Assembly: GCF_963511525.1 (NCBI RefSeq)
Contig: NZ_CAUPIY010000001.1
Span: 248,001-312,000, forward strand
Source of the DNA: Mobiluncus sp963511525
GTDB lineage: Bacteria; Actinomycetota; Actinomycetes; Actinomycetales; Actinomycetaceae
DNA length: 64,000 nucleotides
Reading direction: 5' to 3'
Shown: one piece after another, positions 1 to 8,638 of the stretch
How the letters are laid out: the number at the start of each line of letters is the position of its first letter
Position numbering within the stretch: position 1 is the stretch's first letter
The notes under the pieces: generated by a model
The model's database searches: none
The model's input: only the letters and a program-made list of their open reading frames with translations
What the model was told of the DNA's origin: nothing
Position numbers and translations under genes: made by a program

Positions 1-904
1 CCACGGCGAAACCTTCTCCGGCGTCTCCCGCGCGCGCCGCTTCGATGGTGGCGTTCAGTGCCAGCAGGTTCGTTTGTTCGGCGATGTCCGCAATTATCTT
101 TACCACGGAAGAAATTTCGTCGGCCGCCTGGTTCAAAGCCGTGACGCAGGCGGTGGCTTGCCCCACAGCCTGCACCGCATCGTCAGAAAGACCGGCGGCA
201 ATCTCGGTGGCGTGGCGTATCGTCACCATCTCTTTTTGCAGCTCCATGCGGGACTCGTCAGCCCCGGCAGAAGCCTGACGTGACATCTCGGTCTTCGTCA
301 AAGCCTGTTCCAAAGTTTCGGAAGTATTTTGCGCCACCTGGCTGGAATCAGCGGAAGTCACGCCCAGTTCCCCCGATGCCCTATCAACGTTATCGGAAGC
401 CGCCTTTACCGTGCCCATAGTTTCCGCCAAAACTCGGATAGCTTGCCGCAGTTTCCACGACATTCCCGCCAAATCGTCGGCTCCCATGACTTTGGGCAAA
501 ACGGTGAAGTTCCCGGCACTCAAAGCTTCCACCGAGGCGTTCAATGTTTTAATCTGTCGGGTGACCTGGATAATGACCACCACTATGGGGGTCATTACGA
601 AAATGCAGGCCAAAATGACGGTGACGATGACCACCACGATTCCGATGTTCAACAGGTGTTGGGCTTCGGCTAGAGCCTTGACCGTGGCTTGGTTGGTGGC
701 TGTAGCGCCGGCCTTTTGCAAAGCCTGCGCAATCAAGATCAGGAACACGGTGGTAGAACCGGCGACCATGCACGCTGAAAAAATTGTGATAACCCCATTC
801 ATCAGCAATTTCTTGGTCAGAGTCCACCCGGCTCGAAATTGTTTATCCGTTTCACGAGGCGGTTGGGTCGGGAGTTGCGCGCTTTCCTGTTCCATCGTTG
901 CCAT
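1..904 (-). CDS. Methyl-accepting chemotaxis protein (3' end outside window)
   Basis: Membrane chemoreceptor that would signal through CheA/CheW to the flagellar motor. My reverse translation gives 301 residues before the window edge. A cytoplasmic N-terminus is followed by TM1 (about residues 35-60), only about 24 residues outside, TM2 (about 84-112), a HAMP-like segment, and a long helical signalling domain. The translation ends in the hairpin-tip hallmark AEQTNLLALNATIEAARAG followed by GEGFAV. The ATG at 904 is chosen; a second in-frame ATG lies at 895 and neither has a strong Shine-Dalgarno site. The loop between the membrane segments is too short for a Cache or four-helix ligand domain, so the stimulus may be sensed in the membrane or cytoplasm, or through a partner. 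The gene lies downstream of the importer terminator and appears to be its own unit. Family call is very secure. Confidence 0.95.
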   Translation of the reverse strand, partial: MATMEQESAQLPTQPPRETDKQFRAGWTLTKKLLMNGVITIFSACMVAGSTTVFLILIAQALQKAGATATNQATVKALAEAQHLLNIGIVVVIVTVILACIFVMTPIVVVIIQVTRQIKTLNASVEALSAGNFTVLPKVMGADDLAGMSWKLRQAIRVLAETMGTVKAASDNVDRASGELGVTSADSSQVAQNTSETLEQALTKTEMSRQASAGADESRMELQKEMVTIRHATEIAAGLSDDAVQAVGQATACVTALNQAADEISSVVKIIADIAEQTNLLALNATIEAARAGDAGEGFAV

Positions 905-963
905 AAGGTTTGCCTAACTACATACGCGAGTGCGGTTTTCTGCATTTATTTTAACAATACAGG

Positions 964-996
964 GCGGGATTCGGGTCTGTACCACCCGAATCCCGC
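964..996 (-). terminator. Strong hairpin terminator after the importer operon
   Basis: Perfect 13-bp inverted repeat (964-976 against 984-996) with a 7-nt loop, 14 bases past the stop codon of the solute-binding gene. On the minus strand it is followed by the moderately U-rich CCTGTATTGTTAAAATAAA. It separates the importer operon from the chemoreceptor gene. Confidence 0.85.
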
Positions 997-1010
997 GAAA
1001 TGCCTCGAAT

Positions 1011-2126
1011 TTACTTTGTGGCGGATGACTTGGCGTGCAGGGATTGCCACGGCCTAGCGATTTTTTCCAAACCTGCCTGATCCAAAGAACTGAGGTCAAC
1101 TTTGTCGTCCAAAGCCCCGACCTGGCCCAAAAGGGCAATCATTGCCTTAAACTTTTGCGGGTCAGGCGCGGCAGCGCGTCCGGGGTCAGCCGGGTCGTAG
1201 TTGGGCAGATGTTCCAACTCCAGCGTCGCCAAGTTGACTTTCTGGGCAGCCTGCAGGGAGGCGGCAGTGTTCAGCGTTTGGTCATACTTTTTCGTGTATT
1301 CCACCGCTTTTTCCGGATCCTGCTGGATACTGTTGATGGCTTGGGCCATAGCGTTGATGACACCCTCATTCGCGGCGTCCTGGTTTTCACACTGTTCGCC
1401 GGTCGTCACCACGGCCGCACCCACCAAAGGAAGATTCGGCGGCAGGGGAATCTCGGTCACCTCCAGCCCCGCCAGCTGGAACTGCACCAGGTCGTTATTG
1501 GAAAACCCGACCACCGCATCGACTTTCCCGGTAGCCATCTGAGTCTGCTGGGTATATCCGATTTCCGAAATATTTACGTCCTCAAGGCTCAAACCCGCCT
1601 GCTGTAAACCTGCCTGGAAACCAAACCAGCTCGAGCCAAACCGGCCGGGGACGCCTACAGTTTTCCCTTTCAAATCGGCCCAGGAGGTAATCCCTGACTG
1701 CTTGGTTGCGATAACTTCCACCGGATATTTTTGGTACAGGATACCCGTCACGCACAAATCCATACCGGCCGAAATCGCCTGCACTGCTTCGTCAGCAAAC
1801 GCCACCACGTAGTCCTCTTTATGGGACAGAAGAGCGTTGAACAGTCCCTCATCGGCTCCGTGATGACGCAGGTGAACGGGCTGGAGGCGCTCTCCCCCGC
1901 CGTTATCCCAACGGAACAGCTGGTCTTGGGCCGCCACATAGAACGGTGCGAACTGCACGTTGGGGATATACGTCAAACCGATTGTGACCGCCCGGTCCGC
2001 CCCGGCGGGACTACCGGCAGACCCAGCGGAACTCCCCTTTTCCGCAGTGGAACCGGCAGCACAGCCGGACAAAACGGCGGCACTGACAGCCAGCCCGGCT
2101 AGGGACCTGATAAAACGATGTGACAT
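1011..2126 (-). CDS. ribY: Solute-binding lipoprotein of ABC importer, NMT1/THI5-like (probable riboflavin binder)
   Basis: Extracellular substrate-binding lipoprotein of an ABC importer, 371 residues. The signal peptide ends in a lipobox (LSGC, Cys22), followed by a Ser/Ala/Gly-rich linker. The mature protein opens with an NMT1/THI5-type segment (TYIPNVQFAPFYVA) as in thiamine-precursor and related binding proteins. The ATG at 2126 has AAAGG a suitable distance upstream. It lies 26 nt after the permease gene, behind an FMN aptamer. The domain alone would also fit a pyrimidine or sulfonate substrate; the riboswitch makes riboflavin or a flavin precursor the best inference, matching the described RibXY-type transporters. 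The symbol is given on that basis and not from sequence identity. Confidence 0.75.
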   Translation of the reverse strand: MSHRFIRSLAGLAVSAAVLSGCAAGSTAEKGSSAGSAGSPAGADRAVTIGLTYIPNVQFAPFYVAAQDQLFRWDNGGGERLQPVHLRHHGADEGLFNALLSHKEDYVVAFADEAVQAISAGMDLCVTGILYQKYPVEVIATKQSGITSWADLKGKTVGVPGRFGSSWFGFQAGLQQAGLSLEDVNISEIGYTQQTQMATGKVDAVVGFSNNDLVQFQLAGLEVTEIPLPPNLPLVGAAVVTTGEQCENQDAANEGVINAMAQAINSIQQDPEKAVEYTKKYDQTLNTAASLQAAQKVNLATLELEHLPNYDPADPGRAAAPDPQKFKAMIALLGQVGALDDKVDLSSLDQAGLEKIARPWQSLHAKSSATK

Positions 2127-2152
2127 CTTGTGAACCTTTCTTTGGGACGCGG

Positions 2153-2956
2153 CTAAACCGCGTTTACCGTTTTGGAATGACGCTCCAGGCGATAGACCCC
2201 CAGATATATCAACGCGGCCACCGTGCAGATCATGATTAAACTCACGAACATTCCCGGTGTATCCACGTTGTGTGACTGCAGGGTAATCAGGGTGCCCATG
2301 CCGTGTCCGCCGATGACCATCTCACCCACCACCGCACCGGTGATGGACAGGGTCACGCCGTTTCGGATGCCGCCCAGTAGAGACGGTAGCACCAGCGGAA
2401 ACTCCATGTATTTCATCAGGTCCCACGTCCCGGCGCCATCGAGTTTGGCGGCTTCCAAAATGCTGGCGTTCAGGTGATGCAAACCCACGGTGGTGGAAAC
2501 CAAGATGGGGAAAAACACCATCAACGCGCACAACACCGCAATGGCAAAACGCGGCGTCGGCAGCCAAATCAACAACAGCGGCGCCAGCGCGACCGCCGGA
2601 ACCGCTTGGGAAGCCCCCAAAAACGGCTGAACCGCCGCGTTTAGGAGCCGCAGGTGATGGATTGCAAACGAAAGCGGCACACTCACAATCAGTCCCAAGA
2701 CGGTTCCTCCCGCCGCGGCCAGCAACGTGTTTCCCAGGTAAAGCCAAAACGTTTTGCCGCTCAACAGCTCCACACCGGACTGAACTACGTCACTGGGACG
2801 CGGCAAGATAAATGTCGGAATGTTTCCAGAACTTGTCGCGAGGAACCAGACTGCCACAATGAGCAACGCCAAAGCGAGTGGGGCAATGACATTGAGTGGT
2901 CGAAACTCCGGGACGGCGTTAACCGTTGACGGTGCCCGGTTTTGACTCATTGACAT
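2153..2956 (-). CDS. ribX: ABC importer permease, SsuC/TauC type (probable riboflavin transporter)
   Basis: Inner-membrane permease, about 267 residues, with roughly six hydrophobic helices and the BPD-type EAA loop (EAAKLDGAGTWDLMKYMEFP, about residue 170) that docks the ATPase. ATG 2956 is preferred because AAAGGGG sits 5 nt upstream; a GTG at 2962 lies too close to that site and an ATG at 2950 too far. It is the first gene of a two-gene operon with the binding protein, about 105 nt after the end of the FMN aptamer. No ATP-binding subunit is encoded here, so the complex must borrow one encoded elsewhere. Transported substrate is inferred from the riboswitch. Confidence 0.78.
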   Translation of the reverse strand: MSMSQNRAPSTVNAVPEFRPLNVIAPLALALLIVAVWFLATSSGNIPTFILPRPSDVVQSGVELLSGKTFWLYLGNTLLAAAGGTVLGLIVSVPLSFAIHHLRLLNAAVQPFLGASQAVPAVALAPLLLIWLPTPRFAIAVLCALMVFFPILVSTTVGLHHLNASILEAAKLDGAGTWDLMKYMEFPLVLPSLLGGIRNGVTLSITGAVVGEMVIGGHGMGTLITLQSHNVDTPGMFVSLIMICTVAALIYLGVYRLERHSKTVNAV

Positions 2957-3060
2957 CTTCACCCCTTTCGGTTTGTCACCTCATTGGACAGCCCAGGGCA
3001 AAGAAAGATGAACGCTCACCGATGCCTCAGTAAACATACGCAGGCGCGGCGAAACGTGCA

Positions 3061-3172
3061 GCTCTTCCCATCCGGACTTTAACCGTCGGTATCGGAGTTT
3101 CACCGATTCAACTCGTGCGCACACGAGGTCGCGGACTTTACCGCCGGTGCTGAATTACACAGCCCCCAGAGC
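3061..3172 (-). promoter_or_regulatory. FMN riboswitch (RFN element)
   Basis: Cis-acting aptamer that senses flavin mononucleotide. On the minus strand the conserved RFN blocks appear in order: CACCGGCGGT then AAAGTCCGCGA (about 3129-3148), a variable arm, GGTGAAACTCCGATACCGAC, then AAAGTCCGGATGGGA (3066-3080). P1 closes with GCTCT (3172-3168) against AGAGC (3065-3061). About 105 nt separate it from the permease start. I see no intrinsic terminator in that stretch, so control may be translational or use a structure I cannot fold by eye. Expected effect, from the family: high FMN shuts off import. Confidence 0.93.
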
Positions 3173-3179
3173 TACTTAC

Positions 3180-3185
3180 AGTATA
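3180..3185 (-). promoter_or_regulatory. -10 box of the riboswitch-importer operon
   Basis: TATACT on the minus strand, 7 nt before the first base of riboswitch helix P1, so transcription would start at the aptamer. No good -35 hexamer is visible at 17 nt. Confidence 0.55.
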
Positions 3186-3225
3186 GCCTCTCAGCGGTGC
3201 ACTCAGGACCAATCCTGAAAAAGCG

Positions 3226-3888
3226 TTAATGGGTGTGCGCATCTGCGCCGATGGCGCGCAACGTGGCGAGAGCCTCAGCGGGTTTCCGCTTGAACACGTA
3301 GGAGCCGGCCACCACCACGTTAGCCCCGGCTTTCAGCACCAGCGGCAAGGTTTCTTCGTTAATTCCCCCGTCGACCTCGATATCGAGGTTCAGGCGGGCG
3401 TCTTCGGCATATTTGCGTAGCTTGCGAATCTTTGGCAACACCTCGGGAATAAACTTTTGCCCCCCAAAGCCCGGCTCCACGCTCATGACCGTGACCTGGT
3501 CAAACCGACCCAAAATGTCTTTCACCGCACTAGCCGGGGTGGCTGGATTCAGTGCAATGCCGGATTTGGCGCCTAAACTGTGCAGCACGTCAGCGGTTCG
3601 CACCGGGGCTTTCGAGGCTTCCAGGTGGAAACAGACTATCGCGCAGCCGGCTTTCGCGTATTCCAAGGCCCAACGGTCTGGATTTTCAATCATCAAGTGA
3701 GCGTCCACCGGTAGTTTCGTGGCGTTCAGCACCGCTGTGGCAGTCGGCAACCCCCACGTCAGATTGGGCACAAAATGATTATCCATAATGTCGAGGTGAA
3801 CCCCGTCGGCACTCTTGATGTCTTGCAGCGCCTGGGCGAAATGCATCTGGTCGCAGTTCAGCACGGAGGGGTAAATCTTAAGGCTCAT
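3226..3888 (-). CDS. rpe: Ribulose-phosphate 3-epimerase
   Basis: Cytosolic pentose-phosphate enzyme interconverting ribulose 5-phosphate and xylulose 5-phosphate. At 220 residues it is a full-length TIM barrel. The family signatures are visible: PSVLN near the N-terminus, HLDIMDNHFVPN (the usual DG is DN here), DAHLMI, VEPGFGGQKF and EVDGGI, which carry the catalytic Asp pair, metal-binding His residues and the phosphate loop. The start ATG has AAGAAGGGAA upstream. It is the last gene of the metK-priA-fmt-rsmB-rpe run. In many actinobacteria riboflavin synthesis genes follow rpe; here an FMN riboswitch and an importer follow. Confidence 0.96.
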   Translation of the reverse strand: MSLKIYPSVLNCDQMHFAQALQDIKSADGVHLDIMDNHFVPNLTWGLPTATAVLNATKLPVDAHLMIENPDRWALEYAKAGCAIVCFHLEASKAPVRTADVLHSLGAKSGIALNPATPASAVKDILGRFDQVTVMSVEPGFGGQKFIPEVLPKIRKLRKYAEDARLNLDIEVDGGINEETLPLVLKAGANVVVAGSYVFKRKPAEALATLRAIGADAHTH

Positions 3889-3953
3889 ATCGGTTCCCTT
3901 CTTTCCTCTATTGTCTAATTCCGAAGTGGGTCGCGGACAATTTTGACCTGGTT

Positions 3954-5480
3954 TTATTCCTGGGAATCAGGCAGTTTTTGAATCAACGCCAGAAACATGG
4001 CGTCGGTACCGTCTCGGTCAGGCCACAGCTGCAGGTAAGGTCCCAACCCGAGGTCATGTTCCGGGTTGACGATGATGTCGCGGGCCACCGCGGGAGCATC
4101 CAACACCCGCAAATCCGCACGATTTTTCACCGCGTTTTCGACCACCTGGCGAGTTTCAGCCAAATGCGGGCTGCAGGTCGCGTATCCCACGACTCCCCCC
4201 GGCTTCACCGTTTGCAAAGCGGATTGCAGCAGCTCTTGCTGTAGGGCGGTCAAGTCCTTTAGGTCGGCGGCGGATTTGTTCCATCTGGCTTCGGGGCGGC
4301 GCCGCAGCGAACCCAGGCCAGAACAGGGTGCGTCCACCAGCACCCGGTCGGCTCTACCCGGATGAAGTTCACCAAAATCGCGGCCATCGCCCTGTAAAAC
4401 CTGCACTGGCTGGTCCGTAAATGCTTTCGTGGAATCACGCACCAGTTCAGCCCGGTGTGGCGAAACCTCATTGGCGATGACAGAGACGTCACGCGAGCGA
4501 GCTAACCCTGCCAGCAGCGCCGTTTTCCCGCCAGGTCCGGCACACAAATCAACCCAGGTCCGCTCCACCCCCGCCACGGGCGCGGCTGCCAGGACTTTGG
4601 CGACCAGTTGCGAACCTTCGTCCTCTACCCCGGCGAGGCCCCGCTCTATAGCACGCAGCCGCCGCGGGTCGCCTCCGGACAGCACCACTGCACAATCGGA
4701 GAGTTCACCCAAGCGAGTATCGACGTCGAGATAAGTTTCGGCCGCGGTCGCCAGCTCATCAGCAGTTATCAAACCCGGCCGGGCGCACAGCGTCACGTAA
4801 GCGGGACGGTTTTGGGCGTGAAGGAGTCCCGGCAGCTCCGCGGCATCCCGGCCGTTGGCGACCAGGGCATCGCGCAGCGCCCACACAATCCATTCCGGAT
4901 AGGAAAATGCTCGGCTCAGGGCTTTTTCCCCGGTCAGTCCCTGCGTGATGGCATCGAGCCAATAGGACAGGTCATGTTCCGTGACTTTGCGCAGCACCGC
5001 GTTTACCATCCCGGCCGGACCGGCCGATAAGCGGTCTCGTGCCAGGTCTACCATCGTGTCTACCGCGGCGTAGTTTTCCACCCGCATCTGGAGGATTTGA
5101 TGAATCCCCATTCGCAGCACCGTCAGCAGCTCCGGATCCAAAGCCGCGACGTCCCGGTCACTGAGCAGCCCGATAATGGCGTCGTAGCGCCCTTGTAAAC
5201 GCAATGTTCCGTACACCAGCTCGGTGGCAAAAGCCGCGTCGCGGCGATGCAAATGCGCCCGTTCAATCAGGCCGGGCAGCACCAAATTGGCGTAAGCATG
5301 GTCTTGGTCTACGCGGCGCAAGGCTTGAAAAGCGACGTCACGAGCGGGGTCGCGCCGGGCTTTGCTTCGATAGGCATAACCGGTGCGAGAGTTACGAAAA
5401 TTTCGGGCCGCGCCCCCGGCTTTCGCACTGTGATGCGTCGAGCGAGACTGGCCCCCGGAAGCGCCCCTTGGATGGTTCAC
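3954..5480 (-). CDS. rsmB: 16S rRNA (cytosine-967) C5-methyltransferase
   Basis: SAM-dependent methyltransferase of the Sun/Fmu family modifying C967 of 16S rRNA. An N-terminal NusB-like RNA-binding domain (from about residue 45) precedes the Rossmann methyltransferase: motif I DLCAGPGGKTALL, motif IV DAPCSGLGSLRRRPEARW, and the catalytic-Cys region YATCSPHLAET. The reading frame is open upstream to 5549, which would overlap fmt by 73 nt. I choose the GTG at 5480, which overlaps the fmt stop as GTGA and has GGAGG upstream, giving 508 residues with a basic N-terminal extension. Translationally coupled to fmt. Confidence 0.93.
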   Translation of the reverse strand: MNHPRGASGGQSRSTHHSAKAGGAARNFRNSRTGYAYRSKARRDPARDVAFQALRRVDQDHAYANLVLPGLIERAHLHRRDAAFATELVYGTLRLQGRYDAIIGLLSDRDVAALDPELLTVLRMGIHQILQMRVENYAAVDTMVDLARDRLSAGPAGMVNAVLRKVTEHDLSYWLDAITQGLTGEKALSRAFSYPEWIVWALRDALVANGRDAAELPGLLHAQNRPAYVTLCARPGLITADELATAAETYLDVDTRLGELSDCAVVLSGGDPRRLRAIERGLAGVEDEGSQLVAKVLAAAPVAGVERTWVDLCAGPGGKTALLAGLARSRDVSVIANEVSPHRAELVRDSTKAFTDQPVQVLQGDGRDFGELHPGRADRVLVDAPCSGLGSLRRRPEARWNKSAADLKDLTALQQELLQSALQTVKPGGVVGYATCSPHLAETRQVVENAVKNRADLRVLDAPAVARDIIVNPEHDLGLGPYLQLWPDRDGTDAMFLALIQKLPDSQE

Positions 5481-6442
5481 TCCTGGCCTCCCATCGGGCT
5501 CGAACTGCCAAACTTCGCGCCGCTTTCCAAGTGAGCTCCGCGCGCCCAAGCCTCAGCCGGCATAGGTTTTTTCCCGGCTGGAGCCACGGTGCCTAAACAC
5601 ACGGGAGCCGAACCGGTTCCGACCCACACCTCGTGACGAGTGGTAAATATCTGACCGGGCTCCAGAGGCGGGATAGGCATCGTCACGGGCGGATTCGCCT
5701 CCAGGACACCCAGTTTCATGCGGGAATCCTGCCACATCGTCCAGGCGCCGGGAGACGGCGTGAATCCTCTGATGTGGTTGGCAATCGTGTCTCCCGGAAC
5801 GGACCAGTCGATTTCGCCTTCCGCCGGGTGCAGGGGCGGCGCGTAAGTGATGCCGGCTTCCGCTTGCGGTTCGGGGGCAACTCCCCGTTCAATCAGGGAC
5901 AGGGCTTGCTCCAGCGGTTTGACGCTTAGTTCGGCGAGTTCGAGCAACACATCCCCCGCCGCCGCTTGCTCCGGCACCGTATAAGAGCAAGTTGCGTAAA
6001 TGGGGCCGGTATCTAATGCGGGTTCCAGCTGAAAGACCGTAACGCCGGTTTGGGTGTCCCCCGCCTGGAGAGCACGCTGCACCGGGGCGGCGCCCCGCCA
6101 GCGAGGCAACAGGGAAAAATGGATATTAATCCACCCGAACTGAGGAATTTCTAGAATATCAGCCGGCAAAATCGCTCCGTAAGCGACGATGACACCCAAA
6201 TCTGGCTGGAGGTCACGCAAAAATGCAGCGGCTTCTGTATTGTTCTTAAGGGTTTTGGGCTGATAGAGCATCAGGTCGTGCTGGGCCGCATAGGTGGAAA
6301 CCGGTGACGGGGCCAGTTTCCGGCCTCGGCCGGAGGGTGCGTCCGGGCGCGACAGCACCGCCACCAAGTCGTGTGCAGATTGTTCGAGGTATGTCAATAC
6401 GGGGAGGGCCGCCTGGGGAGAACCGGCGAAAACAATACGCAT
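5477..6442 (-). CDS. fmt: Methionyl-tRNA formyltransferase
   Basis: Formylates initiator Met-tRNA with 10-formyl-tetrahydrofolate to allow bacterial translation initiation. Its 321 residues match the family length. The N-terminal formyltransferase domain shows the catalytic Asn-His-Asp set in INIHFS and LDTGPI and the signature SLLPRWRGAAPVQRAL; a C-terminal OB-like tRNA-binding domain follows from about residue 205. The stop overlaps the rsmB start. It is preceded by priA, the usual actinobacterial order. Confidence 0.97.
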   Translation of the reverse strand: MRIVFAGSPQAALPVLTYLEQSAHDLVAVLSRPDAPSGRGRKLAPSPVSTYAAQHDLMLYQPKTLKNNTEAAAFLRDLQPDLGVIVAYGAILPADILEIPQFGWINIHFSLLPRWRGAAPVQRALQAGDTQTGVTVFQLEPALDTGPIYATCSYTVPEQAAAGDVLLELAELSVKPLEQALSLIERGVAPEPQAEAGITYAPPLHPAEGEIDWSVPGDTIANHIRGFTPSPGAWTMWQDSRMKLGVLEANPPVTMPIPPLEPGQIFTTRHEVWVGTGSAPVCLGTVAPAGKKPMPAEAWARGAHLESGAKFGSSSPMGGQE

Positions 6443-6494
6443 ACCAACTATCCTATCTAAGTTCGACTAACGGGTTTAAAGGCGACTGCGCGGT

Positions 6495-8546
6495 CTATCC
6501 GATTTGACCGGCGGGATCGGGGGGATCCACCACGATGCGCAGAGAGCCGCTGCCGGATTTTCGTTGCCGAGCACACTGCAGTTCTATCGCGCGCAACGCC
6601 CGCCCAAAATCCTGACTGTCACGCAGCTCCACCGACACAAACGCGGTGCTGAGCGCGGGGTTTTCCCGTGCCGGTACCGGACCAAACACCGTGATTTCGG
6701 GAAATCCCTGGCGCAGAAATGCCAGCACCTCGCCTAGGGACTCCCCCTGCAACAAAGCTGTGCGCCACGCGGGAGCAAAGTGACCCTCTTCGCGTTCCCG
6801 CAGATCTAAGGCAGCGAAACCCCAGGGATCCCAACGTACTAGGGCTTGTTCTAGGCGCGGGTCAATCCGGTTTGTCACCAAGATGCGCCCCTCGGGTTTC
6901 ACCAAGGCTCCGGCTGCCATAAATTGCCGCATGACTTCTTGGGAGGTCCACAGGGCGGTCCGATTGGCCCACATATGAGCCCGTAGGATAACCGCAGCTT
7001 CGTACCCGCCTACGGCGAACGGTTCGCCCTCCGGATAGGCTATGACCAGACGTGATGCTCCGTCTATGAGACCGACCCGGCCTTTTCCAGGACGGGAAAC
7101 CAACACCGGCACTCCCGAAAACGCTCGCCCAATGTCATCAATCACGGTGCGTGACTGCAGGTGACGCCCGCGCATTTTTATACTGGCACAGTTTGGGCAG
7201 GCATAGTTGGCGGGGATATTGCCGCAGCGAGTGCAAACCAAGCGGGAACCCTCAAAGGTCAACGGTCCGCCGCACACTTCGCACATCGCGTTAGCACCGC
7301 AGTTTATACAGCTCACGACCGAAAAAGACCCGTCGGGAGGCACCAGCAGCAATACTGGCCCGGATTTCAAACCGTGTCTCACCAGGCGCAGAGCGGCGTT
7401 TGGCAGGAGCATCGCCCCTGTCATGCCTTCCGCCAGCTGAGCATCCTCGCTGAGGAATTCAAATCGTCCCGTGCATTGGCGCAAAACGTCGCGATGCGGG
7501 GCCAGACCGCGGGCAAAGTGGCGGGTCACCAGCTGCAGATCCCCCGCGTTGACAGAATAGTGCGCCAACACCAGAGCGGCGCCGCATAGCTGGGAACGCA
7601 TCAGCAGGACTTGCCGAGCGGAAAAGTTCGGGAACATATCCGAGCTGAGCGACCACGCCAAGTCATCCCAGAGGTTAAACAAACCGGGACGAGCCAACGG
7701 CAAAAACACAGCTCCACGAGTGCCTACCACCACCGCGGCGGTGCCGAAACGAGAACGCAAGAACGTTTCATAGGATGCGGCGGTAGGGATTTCCGAGGTA
7801 TACAGCACAACTTGGTTTGAGTCGGCAAAGTAGTCCCGCAGATACAAATAGGCTTCATCGGCTTGCTCTACCGTAGGCATCACCACCAGGGATTGTTCCC
7901 CGTTAGACCAGGTCGCCGCCACTAACTCGGCTATGGGCTGGAAACGTGAGGCGGGTTGGAAATGTGGATTGTTACCCAGCGGTAGCGCGCTAACGACGGC
8001 GCGAGGGTGGTGTCCCTGACACAAATCAGAGAAAAACTCGATTCCCCCGGCGTAGCGCGCCCAAGTCGTTTCCTCTGGTGGTGCCACCGTGACCGCGGTC
8101 GTGTCCCACTGAGGAGGGTCGGTGGAAAAGGCCTGTTCTACCTTGACGCGCCGCTCCGGCAGGGCGTAGCGCAGCAGGGAGGACGGTCCCGTCCCGTAAT
8201 AGAGAGAGACGTTTTCCAGCAGTTCCAGGGTGGAAGCGTCTAACAGGGGCAGGTCGCCCAAGGTGCGTTCGATTTCCCGCAGCGGCTTTTGCCACTCGGT
8301 GCTGTCTTTCCGCTCCACGATGACCCCGGTGTAGCGTTTCGTCCCAACTTTCACTTTCACCAGCACCCCCGGAGCTGCCGCGGCATCGAGCTTTGGGGGA
8401 ATCAGGAAGTCAAGAGGCCGGGACAAGGCGGGCGTGAACGTGTTGAGCAGTACCTCCGCCACGGGCTTTTCCACACCATCGACCCGCACCTCCCGCGGTC
8501 CGGGAGGCGCGAAATCGTCCAGTGGCAATATCGGTTCAGCAAGCAC
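6495..8546 (-). CDS. priA: Primosomal protein N' (PriA), helicase-degenerate actinobacterial form
   Basis: Replication-restart primosome protein, 683 residues from a GTG start without an obvious ribosome site. The N-terminal DNA-binding domain (about 25-130) is followed by a helicase-like core. The Walker A lysine loop is absent; the Walker B DEEH box reads WDDLAWS. The zinc-binding region is intact, with Cys pairs at about 413/416, 422/425, 438/441 and 450/453. Loss of the ATPase motifs is typical of actinobacterial homologues, so the protein probably has a structural, loader-type role and does not unwind DNA. It sits between metK and fmt, as expected. Confidence 0.9.
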   Translation of the reverse strand: MLAEPILPLDDFAPPGPREVRVDGVEKPVAEVLLNTFTPALSRPLDFLIPPKLDAAAAPGVLVKVKVGTKRYTGVIVERKDSTEWQKPLREIERTLGDLPLLDASTLELLENVSLYYGTGPSSLLRYALPERRVKVEQAFSTDPPQWDTTAVTVAPPEETTWARYAGGIEFFSDLCQGHHPRAVVSALPLGNNPHFQPASRFQPIAELVAATWSNGEQSLVVMPTVEQADEAYLYLRDYFADSNQVVLYTSEIPTAASYETFLRSRFGTAAVVVGTRGAVFLPLARPGLFNLWDDLAWSLSSDMFPNFSARQVLLMRSQLCGAALVLAHYSVNAGDLQLVTRHFARGLAPHRDVLRQCTGRFEFLSEDAQLAEGMTGAMLLPNAALRLVRHGLKSGPVLLLVPPDGSFSVVSCINCGANAMCEVCGGPLTFEGSRLVCTRCGNIPANYACPNCASIKMRGRHLQSRTVIDDIGRAFSGVPVLVSRPGKGRVGLIDGASRLVIAYPEGEPFAVGGYEAAVILRAHMWANRTALWTSQEVMRQFMAAGALVKPEGRILVTNRIDPRLEQALVRWDPWGFAALDLREREEGHFAPAWRTALLQGESLGEVLAFLRQGFPEITVFGPVPARENPALSTAFVSVELRDSQDFGRALRAIELQCARQRKSGSGSLRIVVDPPDPAGQIG

Positions 8547-8638
8547 GACTTAATTACAGCTCATACCCCGGAGACGAAAATCCGGCAGTTGCCAATCCAT
8601 CGCGAAAGTCGGAGCCAAAACCAGCCCCGCAGCGGGTT

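Noticed and set aside
45..917. Several plus-strand open frames at the left edge
   Set aside because: The minus strand reads continuously as a chemoreceptor with its hallmark tip sequence, so the plus-strand frames are shadows.
3203..3218. TCAGGA/TCCTGA hairpin between rpe and the riboswitch
   Set aside because: On the minus strand the T-run precedes the hairpin instead of following it, so it does not fit an intrinsic terminator; the stem is only 6 bp.
8547..8638. Possible element in the metK-priA gap
   Set aside because: The 92 nt show no clear hairpin, promoter or frame; nothing supportable is seen.
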